Source: Pseudarthrobacter albicanus (lineage in GTDB: Bacteria; Actinomycetota; Actinomycetes; Actinomycetales; Micrococcaceae). From it: a stretch of 33,116 nucleotides of DNA. Of the stretch, positions 1-7,851 are shown piece by piece. Location of the stretch: contig NZ_JAGPOT010000086.1 of the NCBI RefSeq assembly GCF_018224015.1, positions 1-33,116 of the forward strand, given 5' to 3'. A program made the translations under genes and the position numbers. The notes beneath the pieces are model-generated. The model was not told the origin of the DNA. It did not search any database and worked only from the letters and a program-made list of their open reading frames with translations. Position 1 is the first letter of the stretch, and each line of letters opens with the position of its first letter.

Positions 1-24
1 AATTCCCGGGCCCCGGCCTCTCAT

Positions 25-117
25 TCCCAGGCCGTCAGCGGGCCGCCCAAAGCTCCGAAGAGCGGCCCGGAAGCCGTATCCCATCTCCGGATTGCCCCTT
101 GTTCAGCGCTCTCCTAG
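25..117 (+). repeat. Left copy of a 93-bp perfect inverted repeat
   Basis: Positions 25-117 are the exact reverse complement of 33024-33116, the last 93 bases of the window; the match breaks at 118 (A against G). Inside are an 8-bp inverted repeat (CGGGCCGC at 39-46, GCGGCCCG at 62-69) with a nested GCTC/GAGC hairpin at 52-63, and the -35 box of the pcrA promoter. The right copy runs to the window edge, so the true repeat may be longer. It could be a dispersed intergenic element, or a fold-back or chimeric contig end; the sequence alone cannot decide. Confidence 0.95.
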
Positions 118-120
118 ACT
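92..120 (+). promoter_or_regulatory. Probable pcrA promoter, near-leaderless
   Basis: A TTGCCC -35 (92-97), a 17-bp spacer and a TAGACT -10 (115-120) precede the pcrA ATG at 131. Transcription would begin near 127, leaving almost no leader, and no Shine-Dalgarno sequence is seen before the ATG. Leaderless messages are common in actinobacteria. The -10 box straddles the end of the 93-bp inverted repeat, so the right-hand copy would have TAGGAC instead. Confidence 0.5.
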
Positions 121-130
121 TGGATGCACC

Positions 131-2710
131 ATGGATATGTTGTTTGACCCCTACGCCGACGGACCCTTCCAAGCTGCCTCCAAGGCGGGGGCGCCCACCA
201 AGTCCCCTGCCGGATCAGCCGCCGGGAACGGAATCGCGGCCCCAGGTGCGGCCCCCGGCTCAGGCCCAGGTGCGGCCCCCGGCTCGGCCCACGGCGCGGC
301 GCCCGGTTTGGGAGCGGACCCGGCCTACGCGGGAGATTCTGCTGGCTGGGACCGTCCGGCCCTGCCCTCCGCGGAGGAGCTCCTGGAGGGGCTCAACCCG
401 CACCAGGAGGAAGCCGTCAAGCACGCCGGCAGCGCCCTGCTGATCGTCGCCGGCGCCGGCTCGGGCAAGACCCGGGTGCTCAGCCACCGGATCGCCTACC
501 TCATCGCCACCCATCGGGCGCACCATGGCGAAATCCTGGCCATCACCTTCACGAACAAGGCCGCGGCCGAAATGCGCGAGCGCGTCGAGGCCCTGGTCGG
601 CGGCCGTGCCAAGACCATGTGGGTCTCCACCTTCCACTCCTCCTGTGTCCGGATCCTGCGGCGGGAGGCCAAAAACGCGGGCCGTAACTCCAACTTCTCC
701 ATCTACGATTCCGCGGATTCGCTGCGCCTGATCACGCTCGTGGCAAAGAACCTGGAGCTGGACCCCAAGCGGTTCGCGCCCAAGGCCATCCAGCACAAGA
801 TCTCGGCGCTCAAGAACGAGCTGATCGACGCCGACAGCCACTCCTCCAGCGCCAACTACAACGACCCCTTCGAGCGGGCCGTCGCCGAGGTCTTCGCCGG
901 CTACACCCAGCGCCTGCGCCAGGCCAACGCGATGGACTTCGATGACCTGATCGCCGAGACCGTGTACATGTTCCGGGCCTTCCCGGCGCTCGCGGATTCC
1001 TACCGGCGCCGCTTCCGGCACGTCCTCGTGGACGAGTACCAGGACACCAACCACGCCCAGTACGCCCTGGTGCGCGAGATCGTCGGCGAGGGCCCCGGCG
1101 CGGCCGAGCTCACCGTCGTCGGCGATTCGGACCAGTCCATCTACGCCTTCCGCGGCGCCGATATCCGCAACATCGTGGAGTTCGGGAAGGACTACCCGGA
1201 CGCCCGCACCATCAAGCTGGAGCAGAACTACCGCTCCACCCAGAACATCCTGAGCGCTGCCAACTCGGTCATCTCCCGCAACCCCAACCGGCCGGAGAAG
1301 CGGCTGTGGACCGCGGAGGGCGAAGGCCACAAGATCATCGGCTACGTCGGTGAGAACGAGCACGACGAGGCACAGTTCATTGCCAAGGAGATCGACCGCC
1401 TCCAGGATGAGGACGACCTCCGCCCCGGCGACGTCGCGATCTTCTACCGGACCAACGCCCAGTCCCGCTCCATCGAGGACGTCCTTGTCCGCGTCGGGCT
1501 GCCGTACAAGGTGGTCGGCGGGACCCGGTTCTACGAGCGCAAGGAAATCAAGGACGCGCTCGCCTACCTGCGCGTGCTGGTCAACCCGGACGACGACGTC
1601 AACCTCCGCCGCATCCTCAACGAACCCAAGCGCGGCATCGGCGACCGTGCCGAAGGCGCCGTGGCGGCCCTCGGCGAGCGGGAACGGACCTCCTTCATGG
1701 CCGCCGCCCGCCGCGCCGAGGAGGCGCCCGGCATGGCCACCCGCTCCGTCAACGCGGTGCTGGGTTTCGTGAAACTGCTCGATGACCTGGCCGAGGTGGC
1801 CGCCGGCTCCGGCGCGGCCGCAGCCCTGGAAGCCGTGCTGGAACGGACCGGCTACCTCGCCGGGCTCCGCTCCAGCACCGATCCCCAGGACGAATCCCGG
1901 GTGGAGAACCTGGCGGAACTTGTCGCCGTCGTGCGCGAATACGAACGTGACAACCCCGAAGGTTCGCTGGGCGCCTTCCTGGAGCAGGTGTCCCTCGTGG
2001 CCGACGCGGACCAGATCCCCGATGCGCCGGCGGGGACCGCCGACGACCTGGCCGCCGCCGTCGCCGAGGCCAAGCGCCTGGGCGTCGTCACGCTGATGAC
2101 GCTGCACACGGCCAAAGGCCTGGAGTTCCCCGTGGTGTTCCTCACCGGCATGGAACACGGGCTGTTCCCGCACCAGCGCTCCGCGACGGATCCCAAGGAA
2201 CTGGCCGAGGAGCGCCGGCTGGCCTACGTGGGCCTGACCCGGGCCCGGAAGCGCCTGTACCTGACGCGCTCCGAGGTGCGCAGCATGTGGGGCCAGAGCC
2301 AGTACAACCCCGCGAGCCAGTTCATCGAGGAGATCCCCGCCGGGCTCGTGGAATGGAAGCGGGAAGGCTCCAGCCGCCAGGCCGGCGGCTGGGGGAGCGG
2401 CGCCCCCATCGGTTCAAGCCGCTACGGGGGATCCTTCTGGGGGGCCGGCACCGCCCGAGGCGCCGAGGCCAGCCCGTCCGCAGGGTTCAACGCCGACGTC
2501 CCGGCCGCCATCGCGAAGAACCGGGTCCAGCCACAGAAGGAGATTGTGGCCGTCAGCGTGGGCGACAAAGTCAACCACACGAGCTTCGGCAACGGGACCG
2601 TCCTTGCCGTGGAGGGCGCGGGGGACAAGTCCGTCGCGAAGGTGAAGTTCGACGTCGGCGAGAAGCGGCTCCTGCTCCGCTACGCCCCGCTTACCAAGCT
2701 GGACGCCTGA
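131..2710 (+). CDS. pcrA: ATP-dependent DNA helicase PcrA/UvrD (superfamily 1A)
   Basis: 3'-5' DNA helicase for nucleotide-excision and replication-associated repair. All SF1A motifs are present in order: Walker A GAGSGKT, AITFTNKAA, Walker B VDEYQDTN, GDSDQSIYAFRGAD, LEQNYRST, TLHTAKGLEFP and YVGLTRARKRLYLT. The C-terminal 50 residues (VGDKVNHTSFGNGTV onward) look like the Tudor-like domain that binds RNA polymerase in PcrA proteins. The length (859 aa) is slightly above the usual size because of an N-terminal Ala-Pro-Gly-rich repeat (about residues 37-65) before the helicase core. I chose ATG 131 (MDMLFDPY) over the in-frame TTG at 92, which lies within the promoter. The gene stands alone and is followed by the sucCD operon. 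Family assignment is secure. Confidence 0.95.
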   Translation: MDMLFDPYADGPFQAASKAGAPTKSPAGSAAGNGIAAPGAAPGSGPGAAPGSAHGAAPGLGADPAYAGDSAGWDRPALPSAEELLEGLNPHQEEAVKHAGSALLIVAGAGSGKTRVLSHRIAYLIATHRAHHGEILAITFTNKAAAEMRERVEALVGGRAKTMWVSTFHSSCVRILRREAKNAGRNSNFSIYDSADSLRLITLVAKNLELDPKRFAPKAIQHKISALKNELIDADSHSSSANYNDPFERAVAEVFAGYTQRLRQANAMDFDDLIAETVYMFRAFPALADSYRRRFRHVLVDEYQDTNHAQYALVREIVGEGPGAAELTVVGDSDQSIYAFRGADIRNIVEFGKDYPDARTIKLEQNYRSTQNILSAANSVISRNPNRPEKRLWTAEGEGHKIIGYVGENEHDEAQFIAKEIDRLQDEDDLRPGDVAIFYRTNAQSRSIEDVLVRVGLPYKVVGGTRFYERKEIKDALAYLRVLVNPDDDVNLRRILNEPKRGIGDRAEGAVAALGERERTSFMAAARRAEEAPGMATRSVNAVLGFVKLLDDLAEVAAGSGAAAALEAVLERTGYLAGLRSSTDPQDESRVENLAELVAVVREYERDNPEGSLGAFLEQVSLVADADQIPDAPAGTADDLAAAVAEAKRLGVVTLMTLHTAKGLEFPVVFLTGMEHGLFPHQRSATDPKELAEERRLAYVGLTRARKRLYLTRSEVRSMWGQSQYNPASQFIEEIPAGLVEWKREGSSRQAGGWGSGAPIGSSRYGGSFWGAGTARGAEASPSAGFNADVPAAIAKNRVQPQKEIVAVSVGDKVNHTSFGNGTVLAVEGAGDKSVAKVKFDVGEKRLLLRYAPLTKLDA

Positions 2711-2729
2711 GCGCGGGGGCGGTCAAATT

Positions 2730-2751
2730 CCCCGTAATCTAGGGGTTTTTC
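2730..2751 (+). terminator. Possible weak terminator after pcrA
   Basis: CCCC at 2730-2733 can pair with GGGG at 2742-2745 around an 8-nt loop and is followed at once by five T (2746-2750). The stem is only 4 bp, so this is tentative. Confidence 0.3.
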
Positions 2752-2847
2752 TACGTTCCATAGAATAGTGTCCTTCCTCACATAACAGGTACTCTGGAAC
2801 GGGCCGGTCCGCAGGAAGGACTAGAGTTCCGAAAGGAGTATTGCGCC

Positions 2848-2901
2848 GTGTGGCTCGTTTCCAAGCCTGTCGCAGGGTGCGTTTATTCCGCAGCCCGGTA
2901 A
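2848..2901 (+). CDS. Candidate 17-codon leader peptide upstream of sucC
   Basis: A strong Shine-Dalgarno sequence (AAAGGAG, 2832-2838) lies far from the sucC start but 9 bases before a GTG at 2848, which opens a 17-codon frame (VWLVSKPVAGCVYSAAR) ending in TAA at 2899-2901. A second frame from TTG 2841 runs to TGA 2973-2975 (44 Arg-rich residues) and would overlap the sucC start, but its spacing to the ribosome site is only 2 bases. I recognise neither peptide. They may be translated leaders that influence sucC, or chance. Confidence 0.22.
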   Translation: MWLVSKPVAGCVYSAAR

Positions 2902-2961
2902 CCGCGAGTACGCGGGGTCCGGCTGTACAGAAACTACTTCGACGTAGAAGGACACTAACCC

Positions 2962-4131
2962 GTGGACCTGTTTGAATATCAGGCGCGCGATATGTTCGAG
3001 GCGCACGGTGTACCCGTGCTTGCTGGCATCGTGGCGTATACCCCTGAAGAAGCAAAGGCAGCTGCCGAGAAGATCGGCGGCGTAACTGTCGTAAAGGCGC
3101 AGGTCAAGGCCGGAGGCCGCGGCAAGGCCGGCGGCGTCAAGGTCGCCAAGACCGCCGATGAGGTGTTTGAACACTCCACCAACATCCTCGGCATGGACAT
3201 CAAGGGCCACACCGTTCACAAGGTGATGATTGCCCAGGGCGCGGATATCGCCGAAGAGTACTACTTCTCCGTCCTGCTGGACCGGGCCAACCGCAACTAC
3301 CTGGCCATGTGCTCGGTTGAGGGCGGCATGGAAATCGAGGAGCTCGCCGTCGAGCGCCCCGAGGCCCTGGCCAAGATCGCGATCGACCCGGCCGTCGGCA
3401 TCGACCAGGCCAAGGCCGACGAAATCGTTGCCGCTGCAGGCTTCGCCGAGGAACTGCGCGGCAAGGTCGCCGGCGTGATCCTGAAGCTCTGGGATGTTTT
3501 CAAGAAGGAAGACGCCACCCTCGTTGAGGTCAACCCGCTGGTCCTGACCGGCGCCGGCGACATCGTCGCCCTCGACGGCAAGGTCTCCCTGGACGAGAAT
3601 GCCGGATTCCGCCACCCGCACCACACGGCGCTCGAAGACAAGGACGCCGCTGACCCGCTGGAGGCCAAGGCCAAGGCGCAGGACCTCAACTACGTCAAGC
3701 TGGACGGCTCGGTGGGCATCATCGGCAATGGTGCCGGCCTGGTCATGTCCACCCTGGACGTCGTTGCCTACGCCGGTGAGAACCACGGCAACGTCAAGCC
3801 CGCCAACTTCCTGGACATCGGCGGTGGAGCGTCCGCCGAGGTCATGGCTGCCGGCCTCGACGTCATCCTGGGCGACGAGCAGGTCAAGTCCGTGTTCGTC
3901 AACGTCTTCGGCGGCATCACCGCCTGTGACGCCGTGGCCAAGGGCATCGTCGGCGCACTGGCCGAGCTGGGTTCCTCCGCGAACAAGCCGCTGGTCGTCC
4001 GCCTCGACGGCAACAACGTCGAGGAAGGCCGCCGCATCCTGGCCGAGGCCAACCACCCGCTGGTTACCCTGGCCGCCACCATGGACGAGGGCGCCGACAA
4101 GGCTGCCGAGCTCGCCAACGCAGCGAAGTAA
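2962..4131 (+). CDS. sucC: Succinyl-CoA synthetase (ADP/GDP-forming) beta subunit
   Basis: TCA-cycle enzyme interconverting succinyl-CoA and succinate with substrate-level phosphorylation, working as a heteromer with SucD. The 389-aa protein begins [19 protein letters not shown], typical of SucC, with an N-terminal ATP-grasp domain ([16 protein letters not shown] near residue 50, the EVNPLVL metal and nucleotide site near 190) and a C-terminal CoA-ligase domain ([21 protein letters not shown]). The start is GTG 2962, supported by GAAGGA at 2947-2952 and by the conserved N-terminus. sucD follows after 12 bases, so the two form one operon. The leader (2711-2961) is unusually long and may contain a small open frame. 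Confidence 0.97.
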   Translation: MDLFEYQARDMFEAHGVPVLAGIVAYTPEEAKAAAEKIGGVTVVKAQVKAGGRGKAGGVKVAKTADEVFEHSTNILGMDIKGHTVHKVMIAQGADIAEEYYFSVLLDRANRNYLAMCSVEGGMEIEELAVERPEALAKIAIDPAVGIDQAKADEIVAAAGFAEELRGKVAGVILKLWDVFKKEDATLVEVNPLVLTGAGDIVALDGKVSLDENAGFRHPHHTALEDKDAADPLEAKAKAQDLNYVKLDGSVGIIGNGAGLVMSTLDVVAYAGENHGNVKPANFLDIGGGASAEVMAAGLDVILGDEQVKSVFVNVFGGITACDAVAKGIVGALAELGSSANKPLVVRLDGNNVEEGRRILAEANHPLVTLAATMDEGADKAAELANAAK

Positions 4132-4143
4132 AGGGACCCGACT

Positions 4144-5046
4144 ATGTCTATTTATCTGAACAAGGACTCCAAGGTCATCGTCCAGGGCATCACCGGCGGC
4201 GAAGGCACCAAGCACACCGCCCTCATGCTGAAGGCGGGCACCAACATTGTCGGCGGCGTCAACGCCCGCAAGGCCGGCACCTCGGTCCTGCACGGTGACA
4301 AGGACATCACCGTCTTCGGCACCGTCAAGGAAGCCATGGCGGAGACCGGGGCCGACGTGTCCATCGTCTTCGTGCCGCCGGCCTTCACCAAGGACGCCGT
4401 CGTCGAAGCCATCGAGGCCGGCATCGGCCTCGTCGTCGTCATCACCGAAGGCGTGCCGGTCCAGGACTCTGCCGAGTTCTGGGCCCTGGCACAGTCCAAG
4501 GTCGACGCCGGCGGCAAGCAGGTCACCCGCATCATCGGCCCGAACTGCCCCGGCATCATCACACCGGGCGAGGCCCTCGTCGGCATCACCCCGGCGAACA
4601 TCACGGGCAAGGGCCCCATCGGCCTGGTGTCCAAGTCGGGCACCCTGACCTACCAGATGATGTACGAACTGCGCGACCTGGGCTTCTCCACCGCCATCGG
4701 CATCGGCGGCGACCCGGTCATCGGCACCACCCACATCGATGCCCTCGAAGCCTTCGAAGCCGACCCGGAGACCAAGGCGATCGTCATGATCGGCGAAATC
4801 GGCGGCGACGCCGAAGAGCGTGCCGCGGACTACATCAAGGCCCACGTCACGAAGCCGGTTGTCGGCTACGTGGCAGGCTTCACCGCTCCGGAAGGCAAGA
4901 CCATGGGCCACGCAGGCGCCATCGTCTCCGGCTCCGCGGGCACCGCCCAGGCCAAGCAGGAAGCCCTCGAGGCTGCCGGCGTCAAGGTCGGCAAGACGCC
5001 GTCCGAAACCGCCAAGCTCCTGCGCGAAGTCCTCGCAGCGCTCTAG
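4144..5046 (+). CDS. sucD: Succinyl-CoA synthetase alpha subunit
   Basis: Alpha partner of SucC; it binds CoA in its N-terminal Rossmann domain and carries the phosphorylated histidine. Visible features are [16 protein letters not shown] at the N-terminus (CoA site), [26 protein letters not shown], and the phosphohistidine segment GHAGAIVSG with His near residue 256. The length (300 aa) is normal. The ATG at 4144 lies 12 bases after the sucC stop. A strong hairpin terminator follows at 5072. Confidence 0.97.
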   Translation: MSIYLNKDSKVIVQGITGGEGTKHTALMLKAGTNIVGGVNARKAGTSVLHGDKDITVFGTVKEAMAETGADVSIVFVPPAFTKDAVVEAIEAGIGLVVVITEGVPVQDSAEFWALAQSKVDAGGKQVTRIIGPNCPGIITPGEALVGITPANITGKGPIGLVSKSGTLTYQMMYELRDLGFSTAIGIGGDPVIGTTHIDALEAFEADPETKAIVMIGEIGGDAEERAADYIKAHVTKPVVGYVAGFTAPEGKTMGHAGAIVSGSAGTAQAKQEALEAAGVKVGKTPSETAKLLREVLAAL

Positions 5047-5071
5047 GCTCCAAGCACCACAGCACCACAGC

Positions 5072-5140
5072 AACGCGGGGTCACTTACGGCCCGTCCCAC
5101 CCGGTGGGATGGGCCAAAAGTGACCCCGCGTTGTTTGTTT
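5072..5140 (+). terminator. Strong intrinsic terminator of sucCD
   Basis: A 15-bp perfect stem (AACGCGGGGTCACTT at 5072-5086, complement at 5118-5132) encloses a second stem built from GGCCC and GGGCC, and is followed by a T-rich run (TTGTTTGTTT, 5131-5140). It lies 25 bases after the sucD stop. Confidence 0.9.
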
Positions 5141-5144
5141 AAGT

Positions 5145-5203
5145 ACAGCACGACGGCGGCCGCCCACCTTCCCCGGGAAGGTGAGCAGCCGCCGTCGTAC
5201 TGT
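5145..5203. terminator. Long GC hairpin between convergent sucD and SRPBCC genes
   Basis: The arms 5145-5160 and 5188-5203 pair over 16 bp with one mismatch; inside, CACCTTCC pairs with GAAGGTG around CCGG. It lies between two converging transcripts and most likely ends the minus-strand ArsR-SRPBCC message, perhaps acting in both directions. Its core (GACGGCGGC, CCCCGGGAAGG, GCCGCCGTCG) closely resembles the hairpin at 32947-32999. Confidence 0.7.
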
Positions 5204-5223
5204 GTTCCGGCCGGAATCCGGCC

Positions 5224-5703
5224 CTAGACCTTGGCGCCGCTGAGGAGCTCCTCGAGCCGTTCGTAGCCTTCGGACATGCCGCCCTCCATGCCGGACTGCG
5301 CCATGCCGTCGCGGGCCTCCATGCTGGGGTAGACCGCATGTCCGCGCAGCCGGCAGCGGCCGCCGCCGAGGTCCTCAAAGGTCATGGACTCGATGCTGAC
5401 GACGTCCGGGTAGCCGTCGAACTCGAAGGTCTGGATGGCGAACTCATTCTCCCGGACCGTGTGGAAGACGCCGCTGAAACGGTAGGCGCCGTCCGGGCCG
5501 GTGTGGGTGTAGCGGTAGCTGCCGCCGGTGCGGAAATCGTAGTGGTCGATGTCCATCTTGAGGCCGCGCGGGCCGAGCCATTGGGAGACGAGCCCTGGTT
5601 CCTTGTGCGCCCGGAAAACGTCGGCGACCGGGAAATCGAACTCGCGCTCAAAGTCGATGAAGGGCAGGCCCTCCGGGACAGTGAGTTTCAGTGCGTTGCT
5701 CAT
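5224..5703 (-). CDS. SRPBCC (AHSA1/START-like) domain protein
   Basis: A 159-aa single-domain protein of the SRPBCC superfamily, Aha1-like clade. Typical motifs are the N-terminal FEREFDFPVADVFRAHKEPGLVSQW, WLGPRGLKMDIDHYDFRTGGSYRY and a C-terminal amphipathic helix. These proteins have a deep hydrophobic cavity and often bind small ligands; the ligand here is unknown. Its ATG (5701-5703) overlaps the stop of the upstream ArsR gene in an ATGA arrangement, so the two are translationally coupled. ArsR-SRPBCC pairs are a recurrent bacterial arrangement in which the regulator controls its partner. Confidence 0.85.
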   Translation of the reverse strand: MSNALKLTVPEGLPFIDFEREFDFPVADVFRAHKEPGLVSQWLGPRGLKMDIDHYDFRTGGSYRYTHTGPDGAYRFSGVFHTVRENEFAIQTFEFDGYPDVVSIESMTFEDLGGGRCRLRGHAVYPSMEARDGMAQSGMEGGMSEGYERLEELLSGAKV

Positions 5704-6059
5704 GATGCGTCCTTTGCCTGTGTGCCGCGTGCGGCGGCACGGGATTGAAGCACGGCGTCGAGGCTGCGGTACTGCCCCTCGCGGACCAGCCGGTACTGGT
5801 CGATCCAGGCGGTGAGGGCCTCCAGCCGTGCGGGATTCAGGTGGACGGGCCGGCGCTGGGCGTCACGGGTGCGGGTGACCAGCTGCGCCTGCTCGAGGAC
5901 CTGGATGTGTTTCGAGACCGCCTGTTTGGTGATCGCGAACGGTTCCGCCAGTTCATTGACGGTGGCCGGGCCCCGGCTGAGCCGGGCGATGATGCGGCGA
6001 CGGACGGGGTCGGCGAGGGCCAGGAAGGCCGCGTCCAAGGTGCCGTCGTCGGAGTTCAT
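5700..6059 (-). CDS. ArsR-family winged-helix transcriptional regulator
   Basis: A 119-aa DNA-binding repressor with the ArsR/SmtB winged-helix fold: LADPVRRRIIARLSRGPATVNELAEPFAITKQAVSKHIQVLEQAQLVTRTRDAQRRP covers the helix-turn-helix and wing. No CxC metal-binding motif is present, so it belongs to the non-metal ArsR group usually paired with SRPBCC proteins. It is first gene of a two-gene minus-strand operon and overlaps the SRPBCC gene by 4 bases. Two GTTGATCA repeats upstream suggest autoregulation. Confidence 0.9.
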   Translation of the reverse strand: MNSDDGTLDAAFLALADPVRRRIIARLSRGPATVNELAEPFAITKQAVSKHIQVLEQAQLVTRTRDAQRRPVHLNPARLEALTAWIDQYRLVREGQYRSLDAVLQSRAAARGTQAKDAS

Positions 6060-6084
6060 CGTGCTGCAGGCCTTTCAAGATCAG

Positions 6085-6122
6085 TGATCAACTAATTCAT
6101 TGATCAACCATCTAGTTGTTAA
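6085..6122 (-). promoter_or_regulatory. arsR promoter with repeated GTTGATCA operator
   Basis: TGATCAAC occurs at 6085-6092 and 6101-6108 (GTTGATCA on the minus strand, 16-bp period, each with a palindromic TGATCA core). A minus-strand TTAACA (6117-6122) could be the -35, with a poor -10 (TGAATT) at 6094-6099, which places the repeats around the -10. This fits repression by the adjacent ArsR protein. Confidence 0.45.
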
Positions 6123-6171
6123 AGCCTACTCCCCCCGCTGGCGGCGCGGAAGGCCTTTCGGAGATTTGTCC

Positions 6172-6210
6172 TTGCGATCATCCTGTCAAGATTGTTAGTA
6201 TGTCAGGACA
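6172..6210 (+). promoter_or_regulatory. Tautomerase promoter with GntR-type operator
   Basis: TTGCGA (6172-6177), an 18-bp spacer and TAGTAT (6196-6201) form a plausible promoter. TGTCAGGACA (6201-6210) begins at the last base of the -10 and covers the expected start of transcription. It matches the 20741-20750 site exactly. A weaker copy, TGTCAAGATT (6184-6193), lies 17 bases upstream. Confidence 0.55.
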
Positions 6211-6229
6211 AAGTTTCTAGGGAGATGAA

Positions 6230-6634
6230 ATGCCATTAGTGCGAATCGACGTCAATGAAGGCCGCAGCGCCGAACAGTTGCGAGAACTAAGCCAGGGGAT
6301 CCATGACGCGATCCTCGCGGAGTATGGAATCCCGGAGCGGGACTACTTCCATGTCCTGACGGAGCACGCGCAGGGCCAGATTTTCGCCCAGGATGCCGGG
6401 CTCGGCTTTGAGCGCACTCCCGACGTGGTCATGATCCAGATCTTTACGCAGGGCGGCCGGAGCCAGCAGGCAAAAGCGAGTCTGTTCGCGGCCATTGCGG
6501 CCAGGCTCGCTGATGTGGGCGTTGCGGGCGAGGATGTCTTCATTGGCTACGTGGAAAACACGGCGGGCGACTGGTCCTTCGGATTCGGCCGCGCGCAGTA
6601 CGTTACGGGGGAGCTGGCGGTCCCGCGGAAGTAG
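6230..6634 (+). CDS. Tautomerase-superfamily protein, candidate inositol-regulon member
   Basis: A 134-aa protein of the tautomerase_2 type. After removal of Met the N-terminus would be the catalytic Pro (PLVRIDVNEG), which acts as general base in 4-oxalocrotonate tautomerase relatives. The PERDYFHVLTEH and FGRAQYVTGEL segments are also typical. ATG 6230 is preceded by GGGAG (6220-6224) at good spacing. It lies directly before iolC in the same orientation and has the same TGTCAGGACA operator as the ABC inositol-type transporter. Inference: it may speed keto-enol or ring-opening equilibria of the dione or keto-acid intermediates in inositol breakdown. The physiological substrate is not shown by the sequence. 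Confidence 0.85.
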   Translation: MPLVRIDVNEGRSAEQLRELSQGIHDAILAEYGIPERDYFHVLTEHAQGQIFAQDAGLGFERTPDVVMIQIFTQGGRSQQAKASLFAAIAARLADVGVAGEDVFIGYVENTAGDWSFGFGRAQYVTGELAVPRK

Positions 6635-6697
6635 TCCATGCCGTGTCATCGCGGCTGGCAATGAACCGCAAAGTGCGCCAAATGCAAGTTGTAAATA

Positions 6698-6741
6698 TGT
6701 CAGAACAAACCTTTGACAGGACATGAATTCTGGTGCAGAGT
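6698..6741 (+). promoter_or_regulatory. iolC operon promoter with two GntR-type operators
   Basis: TGTCAGAACA (6698-6707) lies 5 bp upstream of a consensus TTGACA -35 (6713-6718). A second site, TGACAGGACA (6714-6723), overlaps the -35; the two are 16 bp apart. A weak CAGAGT (6736-6741) at 17-bp spacing is the best -10. The 21 bp 6698-6718 match 20741-20761 before the ABC transporter at 18 positions. The region 6635-6834 otherwise holds a roughly 85-base leader and no gene. Confidence 0.65.
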
Positions 6742-6834
6742 AGTGGATGTGGCCCCGCTCACGCGAGGTCCGCCCAGGCGCCGGGCCCACGCCCGCAGAG
6801 GTACACAGTCTCAACAGAAAGGTCCACGATCACC

Positions 6835-7851
6835 GTGACCCACGAATTGCTCACGATCGGGCGCATCAGTGTTGATATCTACCCGAACGACATCGGGGTG
6901 GACCTCGCGGACGTACAGTCCTTCGGCAAGTATCTCGGCGGCTCCCCGTCCAACGTTGCCGTCGCTGCCGCACGCCACGGGCGCCGTAGCGCCGTTATCA
7001 GCCGCACCGGCGACGACGCCTTCGGCACGTACCTCCACCGTGAACTGCGCAAGTTCAAGGTGGACGACACCTTCGTTACTCCGGTCAAGGAATGGCCCAC
7101 CGCGGTCACCTTTTGTGCCATCATGCCGCCGGATGATTTCCCGCTCTACTTCTATGGGCGTTTCCCCACGGCGCCGGACCTGCAGATCAAGGCCGCGGAG
7201 CTGGACCTGGACGCCATCCGGGACGCCGGCATTTTCTGGTCCACCGTGACCGGGCTCTGCCAGGAGCCCAGCCGTGAGGCGCACCTGGCCGCGCACGCAG
7301 CCCGCCCGCGCACCGGCCTCAAGGACGGCCAGTTCACCATCCTGGACCTGGACTACCGCCCCATGTTCTGGGCCTCCGAAGAGGAAGCCCGGGCCCAGGT
7401 CGCCAAGATCCTGCCCCATGTCACGGTGGCTATCGGCAATGACAAGGAATGTGCCGTCGCCGTGGGTGAGGGAACCCCGGACGAGCAGGCGGACCGTCTG
7501 CTGGCCGCCGGCGTGGAGATCGCCGTCGTCAAGCTTGGGCCGGAAGGCGTTATGGCAAAGACCCGCACCGAACGCGTTGTCTCCGCGCCAGTCCCGGTGG
7601 AGACCGTCAACGGCCTCGGTGCCGGCGACTCGTTCGGCGGGGCCTTCTGCCACGGACTGCTGTCCGGCTGGCCGCTGGCCCAGGTCCTGGATTACGCCAA
7701 CGCCGCCGGCGCCATTGTGGCCTCCCGCCTCTCCTGCGCCGATGCCATGCCGACGCCGGAAGAGGTCACCTCGCTGCTGGCCGAACGTGGCCGTCTGGCT
7801 CCGGGGCAGTTTCTTCCCGGCCAGCACGCCCCCGAAGGAGCAGCACTGTGA
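6835..7851 (+). CDS. iolC: 5-dehydro-2-deoxygluconokinase
   Basis: PfkB-family kinase that phosphorylates 5-dehydro-2-deoxy-D-gluconate at C6 with ATP. PfkB signature 1 is visible as GGSPSNVAVAAARHGRRSAVISRTGDDAFG (about residues 34-64) and signature 2 as NGLGAGDSFGGAF (about 259-271), with the catalytic Asp in GAGD. I chose GTG 6835 (VTHELLTIGRISVDIYP) because homology begins there, although the AAAGG ribosome site (6818-6822) is somewhat distant; the in-frame extension to 6733 lies within the promoter. The length is 338 aa. Its stop overlaps the GTG of the next gene (GTGA), which couples kinase and aldolase. Confidence 0.93.
   Translation: MTHELLTIGRISVDIYPNDIGVDLADVQSFGKYLGGSPSNVAVAAARHGRRSAVISRTGDDAFGTYLHRELRKFKVDDTFVTPVKEWPTAVTFCAIMPPDDFPLYFYGRFPTAPDLQIKAAELDLDAIRDAGIFWSTVTGLCQEPSREAHLAAHAARPRTGLKDGQFTILDLDYRPMFWASEEEARAQVAKILPHVTVAIGNDKECAVAVGEGTPDEQADRLLAAGVEIAVVKLGPEGVMAKTRTERVVSAPVPVETVNGLGAGDSFGGAFCHGLLSGWPLAQVLDYANAAGAIVASRLSCADAMPTPEEVTSLLAERGRLAPGQFLPGQHAPEGAAL

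Noticed and set aside
1..24. AATTCCCGGG at the window start resembles a cloning polylinker (EcoRI/SmaI)
   Set aside because: The following bases do not continue a known polylinker, and such strings are expected by chance in GC-rich DNA.
240..310. Short near-repeats in the pcrA N-terminal coding region as a regulatory or mobile repeat
   Set aside because: They encode an Ala-Pro-Gly-rich low-complexity linker in frame; simple codon-level expansion explains them.
260..5151. Very long open frames on the minus strand opposite pcrA (260-2173) and sucCD (2821-5151)
   Set aside because: They are antisense shadows of GC-rich coding sequence, with Gly/Val/Asp-rich low-complexity translations and no recognisable domains; the plus-strand genes are unambiguous.
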